This document shows positions 43,389 to 52,400 of a stretch of 64,000 bases of DNA, piece after piece. Origin of the DNA: JAUWVG01 sp964633715. GTDB taxonomy: Bacteria > Acidobacteriota > Aminicenantia > Aminicenantales > Aminicenantaceae. Every line of letters begins with the position of its first letter. The stretch's first letter is position 1. The stretch is from assembly GCA_964633715.1 (NCBI GenBank), contig CAZWHQ010000002.1:62001-126000 (forward strand), read 5' to 3'. The translations under genes and the position numbers were made by a program. The notes beneath the pieces are model-generated. The model was given only the letters and a program-made list of their open reading frames with translations. It searched no databases and was not told the origin of the DNA.

Positions 43389-45009
43389 GAGTTGTACTCT
43401 TTTTATTTTGTCGGATTCGATTCATGATGTACTGTTGGCCGATTTGGAGGACATTGTTAGTCAGCCAGTAGAGGACCAGGCCGCTCGAGAAATTCATAAA
43501 GAAAATGGTCATGACTACAGGCATAATGAGCATCATCTTCTGCTGTGATGGATCCGCAGACGTGGGGGTCATTTTTTGGCTGAGGTACTGTGTGATTCCC
43601 ATCAATATCGGTGTGACGTAAAAGGGATCCTTAATAGAAAGGTCCGTGATCCAGAAGAGGAAGGGGCTGTGCCTAAATTCGATGGAGACCATCAACAGCC
43701 GGAAAAAACCCCAGAAAATGGGCATCTGAATAAGCATAGGGAGACAACCCCCTGCCGGATTGACCTTGTTCTCTTTGTAAAGCTTCATGGTCTCTTCATT
43801 CATCTTCCGGCGCTGTTCCGGGTCCTGCTTTGCCTTTTTATACCTGGCCTTAATCGCCTTAATTTTGGGCTGAAGTTCCTGCATCTTTGACATGGATTGG
43901 GAGCTTTTATATGTGAGCGGGAAAAATATAATTTTCACAAAAAATGTAATGATAATAATGCACAAACCCCAGTTTGGGATCGTTTTATGCACAGCCTTCA
44001 TGGCACGCAAAAGAATTTCGGAAATCACCCCAAACAATCCAAAACGAACAACTCCCTTGGCGTCTCCCCCCAGCGCTACAAGACGATCATATTCCTTGGG
44101 GCCGATATATGCTTTTTGCGCATGATTCACAGAGAGGAAGTAATAGGGGGATGCCTCGTAATCTTCTTTGATTAAGATTGCGCTGGAGTTCTGTGGAGTG
44201 ACAAAAAACATTGCAGCAAAATACTGATCGACGTAGGCGGCCCAGCTGACAAAGTTAAAGGCACTGGTTTCAGGGTTGTATTTCCTCGTGTCCAGATGAG
44301 TGACCCGTCCGGCAGATGAGAGAGCAATACCACTTGAGACGCCAATCCTGTTTTTCTGAGATGCAAGAGAGGGATTTCCAAGTCCAGGGCCCCAAACAAG
44401 CCGGGGATCGATGGGGGTGCCGTTTTTCCAGGCGTTTATCTGCAGGTCGAAAAGGTAGGTCCCATCAATGAAGGTGAAAAGCTTTTCGACTCTGGTTCCG
44501 TTTTCCTGAGAATATTCAAAACGTATCTCTCCCTCTTGTCCGTCACGCAGTCGAAGTTCTGGCTTTGAGACTGAATAGAGAGCTGTGTTGACGAGATTAT
44601 CAAATTCTGGATCATCTGTACTTAAAATGAATGGGAACCGATTTATTGCGGCTGAGCGGCCTGAGATAAGTTCTAACGGTTTCCCTTCCTCATCAAAATG
44701 TTCTTTTAGCCTCCAGCTTTTGAGCACTCCACCCTTGTTGCTCCACACCGCTTTAAAAAGGGATGTCTCAATAACAATTTGCTGCTCTCTAGTCTCGGTG
44801 GTGGGGTCGAAATCCACTGGTGCCGGGGGCTCTGTTTCTTTGGGAGTAGGTTTTTGTTCTGGAAGGATTTTCTGCACGGGCTGTTGGACGGGTTCCGTTG
44901 AGCTCTCTGGAGTCTGTTCTGGTGGTGGAATTTTTTTAACAAAGACGGCCTGCCAGACAAAAAGTACGACAAATGACAGGACGATAGCCAGTAATAATTT
45001 TTTTTCCAT
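43369..45009 (-). CDS. yidC: membrane protein insertase YidC
   Basis: Inserts inner-membrane proteins with or without Sec. The 546-residue protein is the Gram-negative form: an N-terminal membrane segment (LLLAIVLSFVVLFVWQAVFV), a large periplasmic beta domain (about 60-320) preceded by a Pro/Glu-rich linker, and the conserved core (NWGLCIIIITFFVKIIFFPLTYKSSQSMSKMQELQPKIKAI, PAGGCLPMLIQMPIFWGFFRLL). AAAGGATAACAC precedes the ATG. Confidence 0.97.
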   Translation of the reverse strand: MEKKLLLAIVLSFVVLFVWQAVFVKKIPPPEQTPESSTEPVQQPVQKILPEQKPTPKETEPPAPVDFDPTTETREQQIVIETSLFKAVWSNKGGVLKSWRLKEHFDEEGKPLELISGRSAAINRFPFILSTDDPEFDNLVNTALYSVSKPELRLRDGQEGEIRFEYSQENGTRVEKLFTFIDGTYLFDLQINAWKNGTPIDPRLVWGPGLGNPSLASQKNRIGVSSGIALSSAGRVTHLDTRKYNPETSAFNFVSWAAYVDQYFAAMFFVTPQNSSAILIKEDYEASPYYFLSVNHAQKAYIGPKEYDRLVALGGDAKGVVRFGLFGVISEILLRAMKAVHKTIPNWGLCIIIITFFVKIIFFPLTYKSSQSMSKMQELQPKIKAIKARYKKAKQDPEQRRKMNEETMKLYKENKVNPAGGCLPMLIQMPIFWGFFRLLMVSIEFRHSPFLFWITDLSIKDPFYVTPILMGITQYLSQKMTPTSADPSQQKMMLIMPVVMTIFFMNFSSGLVLYWLTNNVLQIGQQYIMNRIRQNKKSTTHGKRRK

Positions 45010-45019
45010 GTGTTATCCT

Positions 45020-45229
45020 TTAGGGAACATGATCGACTCCACCGGAATGGAAGGGGTGGCATTTGAGGAGCCTTTTTGTTCCGAGCAAAATTCCTTTGAA
45101 AAGACCAAACTTTTGGATGGCTTCGTGCGTGTATTCTGAACAGGTGGGATAGAACCGGCAGTTTTTGCCCAGCAATGGGGAAATCAGAATCTTATATCCT
45201 TTGATAAGGGCCAATGCAATCTTTTTCAT
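45020..45229 (-). CDS. yidD: membrane protein insertion efficiency factor YidD
   Basis: The 69-residue amphipathic protein has the family signature [27 protein letters not shown] and [18 protein letters not shown]. It assists YidC-dependent insertion at the membrane surface. Its ATG overlaps the rnpA stop (ATGA). Confidence 0.95.
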   Translation of the reverse strand: MKKIALALIKGYKILISPLLGKNCRFYPTCSEYTHEAIQKFGLFKGILLGTKRLLKCHPFHSGGVDHVP

Positions 45230-45585
45230 GAAATCACTTTTTGTGTTTTGGGAAGGAATTTAATGGCCTCGATGAACTCCTTCTGAACTTCACTCCAGGC
45301 TATGTTTCCGATGTGTTTCTCGGTGATGATCACCAAATCAAACGATCCCTGGAGCAAGTTTTTATTCGTTCTGAATAAGGCTCTAAACCTTCTTTTTATC
45401 CTGTTTCGGACCACGGCGTTGCCAATTTTTTTACTTGCGACAACTGCCATCCTGGAATAATACAGATTATTGGAAAGATAGATAAGGGTGAATCCTGTCC
45501 CTCGATAACGTGAACCTTTTCTGTATATATGTAAAAAATCTTTCCTTTTTCTGAACCTCTCGTGAGGTCTAAGGGTTTCCTTCAT
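45226..45585 (-). CDS. rnpA: ribonuclease P protein component
   Basis: Protein subunit of RNase P, which trims the 5' leader of tRNAs. The 119-residue protein has the family core [46 protein letters not shown] (the RNR motif) and DLVIITEKH. Its start overlaps the rpmH stop by 1 nt (TAATG). The catalytic RNA gene is not in this window. Confidence 0.95.
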   Translation of the reverse strand: MKETLRPHERFRKRKDFLHIYRKGSRYRGTGFTLIYLSNNLYYSRMAVVASKKIGNAVVRNRIKRRFRALFRTNKNLLQGSFDLVIITEKHIGNIAWSEVQKEFIEAIKFLPKTQKVIS

Positions 45586-45719
45586 TAACCGGCAAGTCTT
45601 TTTCTTCCTTTTTGTCTTCGACTGTTTATAATCTTTTGACCGCCCTTAGTTCTCATGCGGACGAGGAATCCATGGTTTTTTTTTCGTTTTCTCTTGTTTG
45701 GTTGAAATGTTCTTTTCAT
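45585..45719 (-). CDS. rpmH: 50S ribosomal protein L34
   Basis: The 44-residue protein begins [22 protein letters not shown] and ends GRKRLAG, the universal L34 pattern. A longer in-frame start at 45803 lies upstream of the predicted promoter's start site and adds no conserved sequence. It is the first gene of the rpmH-rnpA-yidD-yidC-jag operon. dnaA, its usual upstream neighbour, is replaced here by carD in divergent orientation. Confidence 0.97.
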   Translation of the reverse strand: MKRTFQPNKRKRKKNHGFLVRMRTKGGQKIINSRRQKGRKRLAG

Positions 45720-45750
45720 CGTTCTCTTTTTTTGTTCGTGTGAATTTAGT

Positions 45751-45779
45751 ATGTTAATAAACCTGCTCACCTCTGTCAA
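45751..45779 (-). promoter_or_regulatory. promoter TTGACA-N17-TAACAT for rpmH
   Basis: On the minus strand TTGACA (45779-45774) and TAACAT (45756-45751) are 17 nt apart, giving an rpmH leader of about 25 nt. Confidence 0.65.
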
Positions 45780-45856
45780 GTTTATAAAGGTCTTTTTTTT
45801 CATATCAGACTTAAACCATAGGTTTTATAGTGTTAGCTTATCTCTCGGAGTAGGTG

Positions 45857-45888
45857 TGGATTAGAGTTGACAATGGATTAGAGTTGAC
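45857..45888 (+). repeat. tandem 15-bp repeats upstream of carD
   Basis: TGGATTAGAGTTGAC occurs at 45857-45871 and 45874-45888, a 17-bp period. The second copy contains the -35 hexamer of the carD promoter. Candidate operator or duplicated -35 region. Confidence 0.8.
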
Positions 45889-45912
45889 TCGCGTTATATT
45901 AATAGATATAAT
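45884..45912 (+). promoter_or_regulatory. strong promoter TTGACT-N17-TATAAT for carD, predicting a leaderless mRNA
   Basis: TTGACT (45884-45889) and TATAAT (45907-45912) are 17 nt apart. The expected start site (45918-45920) is only 2-4 nt before the carD ATG at 45922, and no ribosome binding site is present. Confidence 0.75.
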
Positions 45913-45921
45913 ATTTTCGGT

Positions 45922-46440
45922 ATGGTTTCGTTCAAGATTGGGGATACGATAGTTTATCCTAACCAGGGTTTAGGGCTCATAGAGGATATCCAGAAAGAAA
46001 AATACTACGGGGAAGAATTCATCATCTATCATGTCAGGATTCTTTCTAATGACACACTTGTTCTCGTCCCGTTTTCGAATGCTGAGGAAATTGGCATTCG
46101 GAAGCCCATTCCGCAAAAATCTGTAGAGAAGATTTATAAGTTTATGGGAAATGGTGGAGTCGATATCTCGATGAATTGGAAAGGCAGGTACAAGGAACAT
46201 GTCAACCTTATGAAATCTGGCCTCCTTCTTGATCTTGCCCTTGTATTAAAAAGTCTGTTCTATTTGGATTTGATTAAACCGCTTTCTTTCCGTGAAAAAA
46301 AGATGATGGAAAAAGCCAAAGGGCTTCTGGTGTCCGAGATATCTGAAGTGAACGCCTGCTCCAATGTGGAGGTTGAAAAGAGAATATTAGACACACTCTC
46401 TGAATGCTTCAAAGATGTCACTCCTCGTGTTGAGCCCTGA
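45922..46440 (+). CDS. carD: CarD-family transcription regulator
   Basis: The 172-residue protein has the RNA-polymerase-binding Tudor-like domain (FKIGDTIVYPNQGLGLIEDIQKE, YYGEEFIIYHVRI, VLVPFSNAEEIGIRKPI) and a helical C-terminal domain (WKGRYKEHVNLMKSGLLLDLALVLKSLF, LSFREKKMMEKAKGLLVSEIS). CarD binds the polymerase beta subunit and stabilises open complexes, notably at rRNA promoters. It is divergent from rpmH and followed by smpB. Confidence 0.95.
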   Translation: MVSFKIGDTIVYPNQGLGLIEDIQKEKYYGEEFIIYHVRILSNDTLVLVPFSNAEEIGIRKPIPQKSVEKIYKFMGNGGVDISMNWKGRYKEHVNLMKSGLLLDLALVLKSLFYLDLIKPLSFREKKMMEKAKGLLVSEISEVNACSNVEVEKRILDTLSECFKDVTPRVEP

Positions 46441-46643
46441 TTTATAGATATGCTGTTCCCTGCCCTTCGTTTTGTCCTGCCTCTGAAGATTTCAGATTTT
46501 GGATATCGTGTCCAGGGCGGTACTCCGGGTGAATCAACGCCTATCCCTCTCTATTATAGATGCAGGTTTGGATTCCACGATGGCCAAACATTACATCAGT
46601 CGTATTCTGATCTCCATTACGGTCGATAAGGAGACGTCTTCCT

Positions 46644-47093
46644 ATGAGAGTTATTGCAAAGAATAAAAAAGCTTTTTTTAACTACGATCATATTGAAACG
46701 ATTGAAGCGGGAATCTCCTTACTTGGAAGCGAAGTGAAATCTATCCGCAAAGGGAGTATCAGCTTGAAGGAAAGTTATGCCGAAATAAAAAACGGTGAAG
46801 TTTTCCTCGTTAACTGTTTTGTCAGCCCGTATGATCCTGCCAATGTTTTCAATCATGATCCTCTCCGGGAAAAAAAGCTCCTGTTGCATAAACGTGAGAT
46901 CAAACGTTTGATCGGCAAAATTAAAGAAAAGGGATTGACACTCATCCCTGTGAAAGTCCTGCTCCATGATAGGGGAAAGGTCAAGGTAGAAATCGCTTTG
47001 GCCAAGGGAAAAAGAGTCTATCAAAAAAGAGAGACGATCCGTCAGAGAGATCGAGATCGGGAGATGAAGGCAGAATTAAAGCGATACCGATAG
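46644..47093 (+). CDS. smpB: SsrA-binding protein SmpB
   Basis: Partner of tmRNA in rescue of stalled ribosomes. The 149-residue protein has NKKAFFNYDHIETIEAGISLLGSEVKSIRKG, LKESYAEIKNGEVFLVNCFVSPYD, the KLLLHKREI segment and a basic C-terminal tail with KRVYQKRETIRQRDRDREM. AAGGAG lies 10 nt upstream. No tmRNA gene is visible nearby. The last 18 nt overlap the 3' end of pdxA on the other strand. Confidence 0.97.
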   Translation: MRVIAKNKKAFFNYDHIETIEAGISLLGSEVKSIRKGSISLKESYAEIKNGEVFLVNCFVSPYDPANVFNHDPLREKKLLLHKREIKRLIGKIKEKGLTLIPVKVLLHDRGKVKVEIALAKGKRVYQKRETIRQRDRDREMKAELKRYR

Positions 47094-48047
47094 CGTGTTG
47101 GCAAGTTTAATGGCTTCAACCATACTTTTTGGATTGGCCTTCATTTTTCCAGCAATGTCGAAAGCTGTGCCGTGATCCGGGGATGTGCGGACAAAGGGCA
47201 GGCCCAGGCTGACATTAACTCCATCTTCAAAAGATTTCAATTTAAAGGGAATGAGGCCTTGGTCATGGTAGAGGGCAATCACGATGGTTCGGGCTTGCTT
47301 CTCGGCCATTCGGAAGACGACATCCGGGGGAAAAGGCCCCTGAATATCGATCCCTTTCTCCTGGGCATCCTTTATTGCAGGAGCGATTTCATTATCCTCT
47401 TCTGAGCCCATCAGGCCATGTTCCCCGGCGTGCGGGTTCAATCCAGCAACGAGAAATTTAAATCTGTCACCTTTCTGGGCGACAAGGCTGTCGAAAAGCC
47501 TGAGGAAGTAGTGAAAGAGCGCATTCCTCTCTATCCTTTCGAGTGCTTTCTGCAGGGAGATGTGATGGGAGAAGAGCGCCACCTTTAATCGTTTAGACCA
47601 AAAACACATGATAACCTTGGGATAGAATTGGCTGAGGTATTCTGTATGTCCTGGCCAATGGATGTCCGCCAAAGACCAAGCCTGCTTTGAAATGGGAGCA
47701 GTCACCAATGCGTGTATATGGCCTTCCCTGGCCAAATTGACGGCCTCCTCGAAATAACGAAAAGATAAAAAACCACTTTCCTTCTGGGGAAAGCCAATTT
47801 TGAGAGATTGAGGGACTGTATCTATGTCAACAAGAGATATTCTCTTTTCAGATGAATCGGAAATTTTTTGAATGGGTTCAATTTTCAGGAAAATATTCAG
47901 TGCCTTCATCTCTCTATGGATTGTGGCATAAGAGCCGAAGAGAACATAATGGGCTTTTGGAAGAGTTCGAGATGAATAGAGTGCTTTTAGGGTAATTTCG
48001 GGTCCGATTCCTACCGGATCCCCTAGGGATATTCCGATTTTTGGAAG
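47076..48047 (-). CDS. pdxA: 4-hydroxythreonine-4-phosphate dehydrogenase, without a standard start codon
   Basis: Oxidises 4-phosphohydroxythreonine in pyridoxal phosphate synthesis. The frame encodes LPKIGISLGDPVGIGPE, VTAPISKQAW, HTEYLSQF, AGLNPHAGEHGLMGSEE, and YHDQGLIPFK...SPDHGTAFDIAG with the metal ligands. The first ATG (47909) would remove the essential GDPVGIGPE segment. The frame is open up to 48092 but contains no ATG, GTG or TTG before 47909. I set the left-hand limit at the CTT codon where family proteins begin (323 residues). It lies in the -1 frame of hfq, just after two A-rich slippery sites. Frameshift fusion, a rare start codon, or a homopolymer error are possible. Confidence 0.88.
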   Translation of the reverse strand, partial: LPKIGISLGDPVGIGPEITLKALYSSRTLPKAHYVLFGSYATIHREMKALNIFLKIEPIQKISDSSEKRISLVDIDTVPQSLKIGFPQKESGFLSFRYFEEAVNLAREGHIHALVTAPISKQAWSLADIHWPGHTEYLSQFYPKVIMCFWSKRLKVALFSHHISLQKALERIERNALFHYFLRLFDSLVAQKGDRFKFLVAGLNPHAGEHGLMGSEEDNEIAPAIKDAQEKGIDIQGPFPPDVVFRMAEKQARTIVIALYHDQGLIPFKLKSFEDGVNVSLGLPFVRTSPDHGTAFDIAGKMKANPKSMVEAIKLANTLSVSL

Positions 48048-48052
48048 GGAAG

Positions 48053-48400
48053 CTATTCCTTTTTTTCCGTAGATTTTGGCCGTCCTTTTTTTTCAGCAAC
48101 GTCCATCTCTGAATCTTCAAGCTTATAGATGTACTTGATGCTTCTTTTATATATCAATAGATTGGGTGCATCGATACGGTTGAGTTTAATGCAGTTTCTG
48201 TCATACCATTCGATAACTCCATCAATGGTTTCTCCGTCTACAAAGACAATACGGACGTGTGTTTTTTTGTTCATCTGCTTGAGATAGTAGTAGTTTTCGG
48301 CATAGGTCTCGGACGGTGGATGAGGTTTCTTTTTCACTGGTTCACGACTCATTTTTTCTTTATATTCATTGAGATTTGGCCGTATTAGTTTCCTGTTCAT
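48053..48400 (-). CDS. hfq: Hfq-like RNA chaperone with N-terminal extension
   Basis: The 115-residue protein has a divergent Sm/Hfq core (about residues 38-92: NYYYLKQMNKKTHVRIVFVDGETIDGVIEWYDRNCIKLN, then LLIYKRSIKYIYKL, matching the Sm2 YKHAI region loosely). A basic, Pro-rich N-terminal extension of about 35 residues (NRKLIRPNL...KKKPHPPSE) and a Lys/Glu tail flank it. I chose the ATG at 48400 with GGAG 9 nt upstream because the promoter at 48457-48485 starts transcription near 48450, inside the longer frame. pdxA follows in the -1 frame. Confidence 0.85.
   Translation of the reverse strand: MNRKLIRPNLNEYKEKMSREPVKKKPHPPSETYAENYYYLKQMNKKTHVRIVFVDGETIDGVIEWYDRNCIKLNRIDAPNLLIYKRSIKYIYKLEDSEMDVAEKKGRPKSTEKKE
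48060..48093 (-). promoter_or_regulatory. two slippery A-runs at the 3' end of hfq (candidate -1 frameshift sites)
   Basis: In the hfq frame the mRNA reads GAA AAA AAA GGA (A8 run, 48093-48086) and GAA AAA AAG GAA TAG (A7 run, 48066-48060). They contain the slippery heptamers A AAA AAA and A AAA AAG (as in dnaX). A -1 slip at either enters the pdxA frame, whose last upstream stop (TGA, 48095-48093) abuts the first run. A small ATCCC-TAG-GGGAT hairpin (48032-48020) lies downstream. Confidence 0.55.
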
Positions 48401-48456
48401 AATGTTTTCTCCAAACTGAAAAATTGTGCGGGAGATTGAGTCTTTCTGTGATTCCA

Positions 48457-48485
48457 ATTTTACCAAACTTCACATTAAAAAGCAA
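48457..48485 (-). promoter_or_regulatory. promoter TTGCTT-N17-TAAAAT (extended -10) for hfq
   Basis: On the minus strand TTGCTT (48485-48480) and TGGTAAAAT (TAAAAT at 48462-48457) are 17 nt apart. It places the transcription start near 48450 and favours the ATG at 48400 for hfq. Confidence 0.65.
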
Positions 48486-48824
48486 CTTTTCCCCCTTTCC
48501 TTTCACCTCTTCTGGATTTTAAATATGAGGGCTTTATATCCGGATATTCTGCATTTAAGATGATGAAATTGTGGAGTTTGTAGAATAAACAGATATGTTG
48601 GGTATGATGATGCAATTAAGCTTGGAGCCAGTTAAGAAGGTTACAATGGATTGAAATGGCGAACTTTTATTGACATGATCCAAAAAAAACTCGAATTTCT
48701 TTCATTTTTTCTGCAAAAAAAATGAAGTATTCACAATTATAGCACTTTGCGACTTAAAAAGCGCCTATAATCTATCGATTTCCTAGAGATTTATTCAATG
48801 AAGACAATCTTGGATAGACCCTCT
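48486..48824. other. gene-free stretch between hfq and the GDSL hydrolase gene
   Basis: AT-rich, without a credible coding frame. It holds a strong AT hairpin (TTCATTTTTT...AAAAAAATGAA, 48702-48726), and an extended -10 TGCTATAAT on the minus strand (48744-48736) that could start a long hfq leader or a small RNA. The hairpin may end the efflux operon transcript. Confidence 0.4.
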
Positions 48825-49484
48825 TTACTTTGTCAAAGGAAGGATAGCCTCGAACCAGTTTTGGGCGAGTTGTCTGTACCCTTCTTCAGTGGGGTGCACT
48901 TCGGGAAGAAGGTCGGGATTCTTAAAAAAAAGCGAGGTGTTGTCTACGACCTGGAGGTTTTCCTCTTTGCCAATTTTTAAAATAAGGGGATTGATGTCAT
49001 TGATAACACGCTCCTGTGATTGAGTGGAGAAGGGGAAGGGAACTCCATCCGGTATAGGAGGGATTGTTGATAGAAGAATCCTTGTTCTTTTCCCATCCGG
49101 ATCCTTGAACTGGCTGAAAATTTCCAAAATGTCTTTCAGATTGGCATAAACAAAATCGGAGGAGGTGTTGTCGTGGTCATTACGGACATCATTTGTTCCA
49201 AGGAGAAGGCAGACAAAGTCTGGATGTTTTTGGGCCAAAGATTCCCTGTTGTTGAGGAGGTAATTCAGGTATTCTCCTGTTGTGTTTCCTGGGCGGCCAA
49301 AATTGAGGACTTTGGCCCGAATCCCTACGGCAGTCAAATTGTTTTTTAAAAACCTCGGGTATGGAGATTCAGTCAGACTGTCTCCAGCACAGAGCACAAT
49401 CACTCCTCTTTGGGATGAGGAACAAAACAAAAAAAAAGCAAGGAGAATCATTAGAACAATAGATTTTCCTGCGCTCCTTTTCAT
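48825..49484 (-). CDS. exported GDSL/SGNH hydrolase
   Basis: The 219-residue protein has a signal peptide (IVLMILLAFFLFCSSS, perhaps a lipoprotein with Cys near residue 21 although the lipobox is imperfect). The SGNH blocks are all there: block I VLCAGDSLTE with the nucleophile Ser, Gly in FGRPGNTT, Asn in LLGTNDVRND and the Asp/His pair near EVHPTEEGY. Such enzymes hydrolyse acyl or acetyl esters; the closest pattern is the TesA/arylesterase group. Its ATG overlaps the RND pump stop, so it is the last gene of that operon. Confidence 0.88.
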   Translation of the reverse strand: MKRSAGKSIVLMILLAFFLFCSSSQRGVIVLCAGDSLTESPYPRFLKNNLTAVGIRAKVLNFGRPGNTTGEYLNYLLNNRESLAQKHPDFVCLLLGTNDVRNDHDNTSSDFVYANLKDILEIFSQFKDPDGKRTRILLSTIPPIPDGVPFPFSTQSQERVINDINPLILKIGKEENLQVVDNTSLFFKNPDLLPEVHPTEEGYRQLAQNWFEAILPLTK

Positions 49485-52400
49485 CCTTCGATTGTTTCTT
49501 TTTTTAAACTCTGGAAAATGAGAGGAAGGACGATAAGTGTAACGAGTGTGGACGTGGTGAGTCCTCCCACAACAACGGTTGCCAGAGGCCTCTGGATCTC
49601 TGCTCCCGGGCCCTGAGCGAGAAGGAGAGGCAGGACTCCAAAAATAGTGGTGAAGCTTGTCATCAGAACCGGCCGGAGTTTTGTCTGTACTCCATCCAGT
49701 ATAGCCTCTTTCATAGACCGCCCGTCCTTTAATTTACGATGAAATGCAGAGATAAGCACAAGGCCGTCCTCTAGTGCGATGCCGAATATCGCAATAAATC
49801 CAATAGATGCGGGCACACTGAGGTAAAGACCTGAGATCTTTAAGGCAATGATTCCACCGGTCAATGCAAGCGGAATATTGATGAGGATGATCAAAACTTC
49901 TTGGAATGAATAGAAAATTGTAAACAGAAGGAGTGCAACTAAAGCGAGTGTAATGGGCATGATCAGTCCCAACCTTTTGTTGGCTCTCTGCTGAAGTTCA
50001 AACTGTCCCCCCCAGGTAGTAGAATATTCGGGTGGAAGAGTCACGGTATTTTCAATTTTTTTCTGGGCTTCCACCACGAACCGGCCAATGTCCCTTCCCC
50101 GGATGTTTGCCTGGATGGTGATAAACCGTTTGTTGCGTTCTCTGTTGATGGCTCTGGCTCCGAGGACCTCTTCCGCCCTAGCGAGCTGTTTCAAGGGAAT
50201 TTGCCCACCATTGGGCAGATGGATCAGGAGATTTTCAATAAGCTCAATGCTTTGGCGGTAAGCTGGTTTAAACCTGAGAAAAATATCAAACCTCTTTTGT
50301 TCTTCATAGACTTGGCCCAGAGTGATACCTCCAAGCGCCGCTTCGATAGTCTCCTGAATGTCTTGAATGTTGACGCCGTAGCGTGAAATTTGTGATCTGT
50401 CCAAGACAATCTGGATATGATTCTGTCCAGTGAATTGTTCCACCTGGACGTCTGAAGCTCCCGGGATCGCGGCGAGCTGGTCCTTTATTTGAGTCGCTTT
50501 GTCTTTGAGGATTTCAAAATCTTCGCCATAAAGTTTTATAGCCAGTTGGGCTTTTACTCCAGTGATCAATTCGTCGAGGTTGTGAGCGATAGGTTGGGTC
50601 ATATTCAGGGTGATGCCCGGAAAATCCTCAAGATGATGTTCGATCTCATCGATGAGTTCATCTTTGTGCTTGAACCGCTTCCATTTCTGAATGGGCCGGA
50701 TTTGGATGAGGATTTCGGCATCGTTTATAAGGTGGGCATGACTCCCGACCTCGCCTCGGCCTATCCGGCTGAGAATCCCTGTGATTTCAGGAATGTCCAT
50801 CAGGGTTTTCTCAATCGATGAAGTCATAGCAATGGTCTCTGTCAGGCTGATGTTGGGGTCGAAGGTGGCTCTAAGATGGAGCGTCCCTTCCTCTAAATGG
50901 GGAATGTATTCTCTTCCCATAAAAGGGAGAAGGGCGATGCCTATGGCAAACACAAAAAAGGTGACGAGAAAAACCCTTTTCCTATGTCTCTGGCATGCTT
51001 TAAAAAAAGGGATGTACAATTTTTTTATATTCCTGATCAGCCGTGGCTCTTGTTTTGCCACGCTCTTTTTCCGCAGAAGATAGAAGGCAAGAGGAGGGAT
51101 GGACATGAGTGCAAAGATCAAAGATCCAGCAAGAGCAAATGCGATGGTGAATCCCATTGGACGGAACATGATTCCTTCCGTGCCTGTCAGAGTAAAGATG
51201 GGAAGAAAGACAAGTATAATGATGACAATGGCAAAAAACAGGGGTCGGCCAACTTCTTCTCCAGCAGTGATGATGGCCTTAACCTTGGATTCATGGGGGA
51301 TCTGGAGATGACGATGGGTGTTTTCGACAAAGATGATCGACGCATCGGCGATCAGCCCTATCCCGATGGCAAATCCACCAAAAGATATCAAATCCGCAGC
51401 AAGATTGATCCTCTGCATCAAAATAAAGGAAAACAGGATTGAAAAAGGTAGAGAGAGGACGGCGATGAGTGCCGAGGGGATATTTCCCATAAAAAGGAAC
51501 AGTACGAGGATGACAAGACCGATCCCGAGAATGAGATTTGTGGAAACTGTGGAAAAGGTGTTCTTTACCAGCGAAGCCTGGTTATAAAAGGGAATGATCT
51601 GGACACCTTCCGGAAGTGATTTGTTGATGCCCTCCATGCGTTGTTCGAGGTCTGCGATAACTTTTGCCGTGTTGGAGCCGAAGAGTTTGAGGACCATGCC
51701 GACGACTTTTTCTCCCTCTCCATTGACCAGCGCCGAACCTCTTTTTATAGCTGGCAAGATCTGGACTTCTGCGACATTTTTGAGGAAGACAGGTGTCCCT
51801 TCATAATTGGAGACCACAATGTTTTCCAGGTCTTGGATTGTTTGAATGAGCCCTAAACTTCTGACGATATACTCCTCTTTTCCCCGAGTGATAAATCCGG
51901 CACCGACATTTTGATTATTCTTGCGCACTCTTTCAATGAGGTCTGAAATGGTGAGATCGTATTTAAGGAGCAGTTGGGGATTCGTGAGAATTTGATACTG
52001 CTTAACGTCTCCCCCAATACTGAGAACCTGAGACACCTCTGGGACGGACTTGAGTTCGTACTTAACTAACCAGTCTTGGAGTGTGCGAAGTTCCAGCAGT
52101 GAATGCCCCTCTCCTTCGAGGTAGTAGAGATAGACGAGTCCCAATCCTGTGGCAATCGGCCCGAGCTCTGCGCTGTGGACCTGCTCGGGGAGAGTTTCCT
52201 TGGCTTCAATGAGGCGCTGGGCGACCAGTTGTCTAGCCCAGTAGATGTCGGTACCGTCCTCAAAATAGACGTTGACGATGGAGAGGGCGAAGGTCGAGAC
52301 AGATCGGATGTTTTTGACTTTGGGCAGGCCAAACATTGCGGATTCAATCGGATAGGAGATGAGTCTTTCAATTTCCTCTGGAGCCATGCCGTGTCCTTCT

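Noticed and set aside
46450..46629. 59-codon ATG frame between carD and smpB, plus a second open frame running into smpB
   Set aside because: No ribosome binding site, no recognisable domain, and two overlapping frames are equally open; most likely untranslated leader of smpB.
47914..48120. 68-codon minus-strand frame across the pdxA N-terminal region
   Set aside because: Out of frame with both hfq and pdxA; the pdxA frame here encodes the conserved GDPVGIGPE segment.
48670..48698. TTGACA on the plus strand upstream of the GDSL region
   Set aside because: No -10 at a suitable distance and no plus-strand gene follows.
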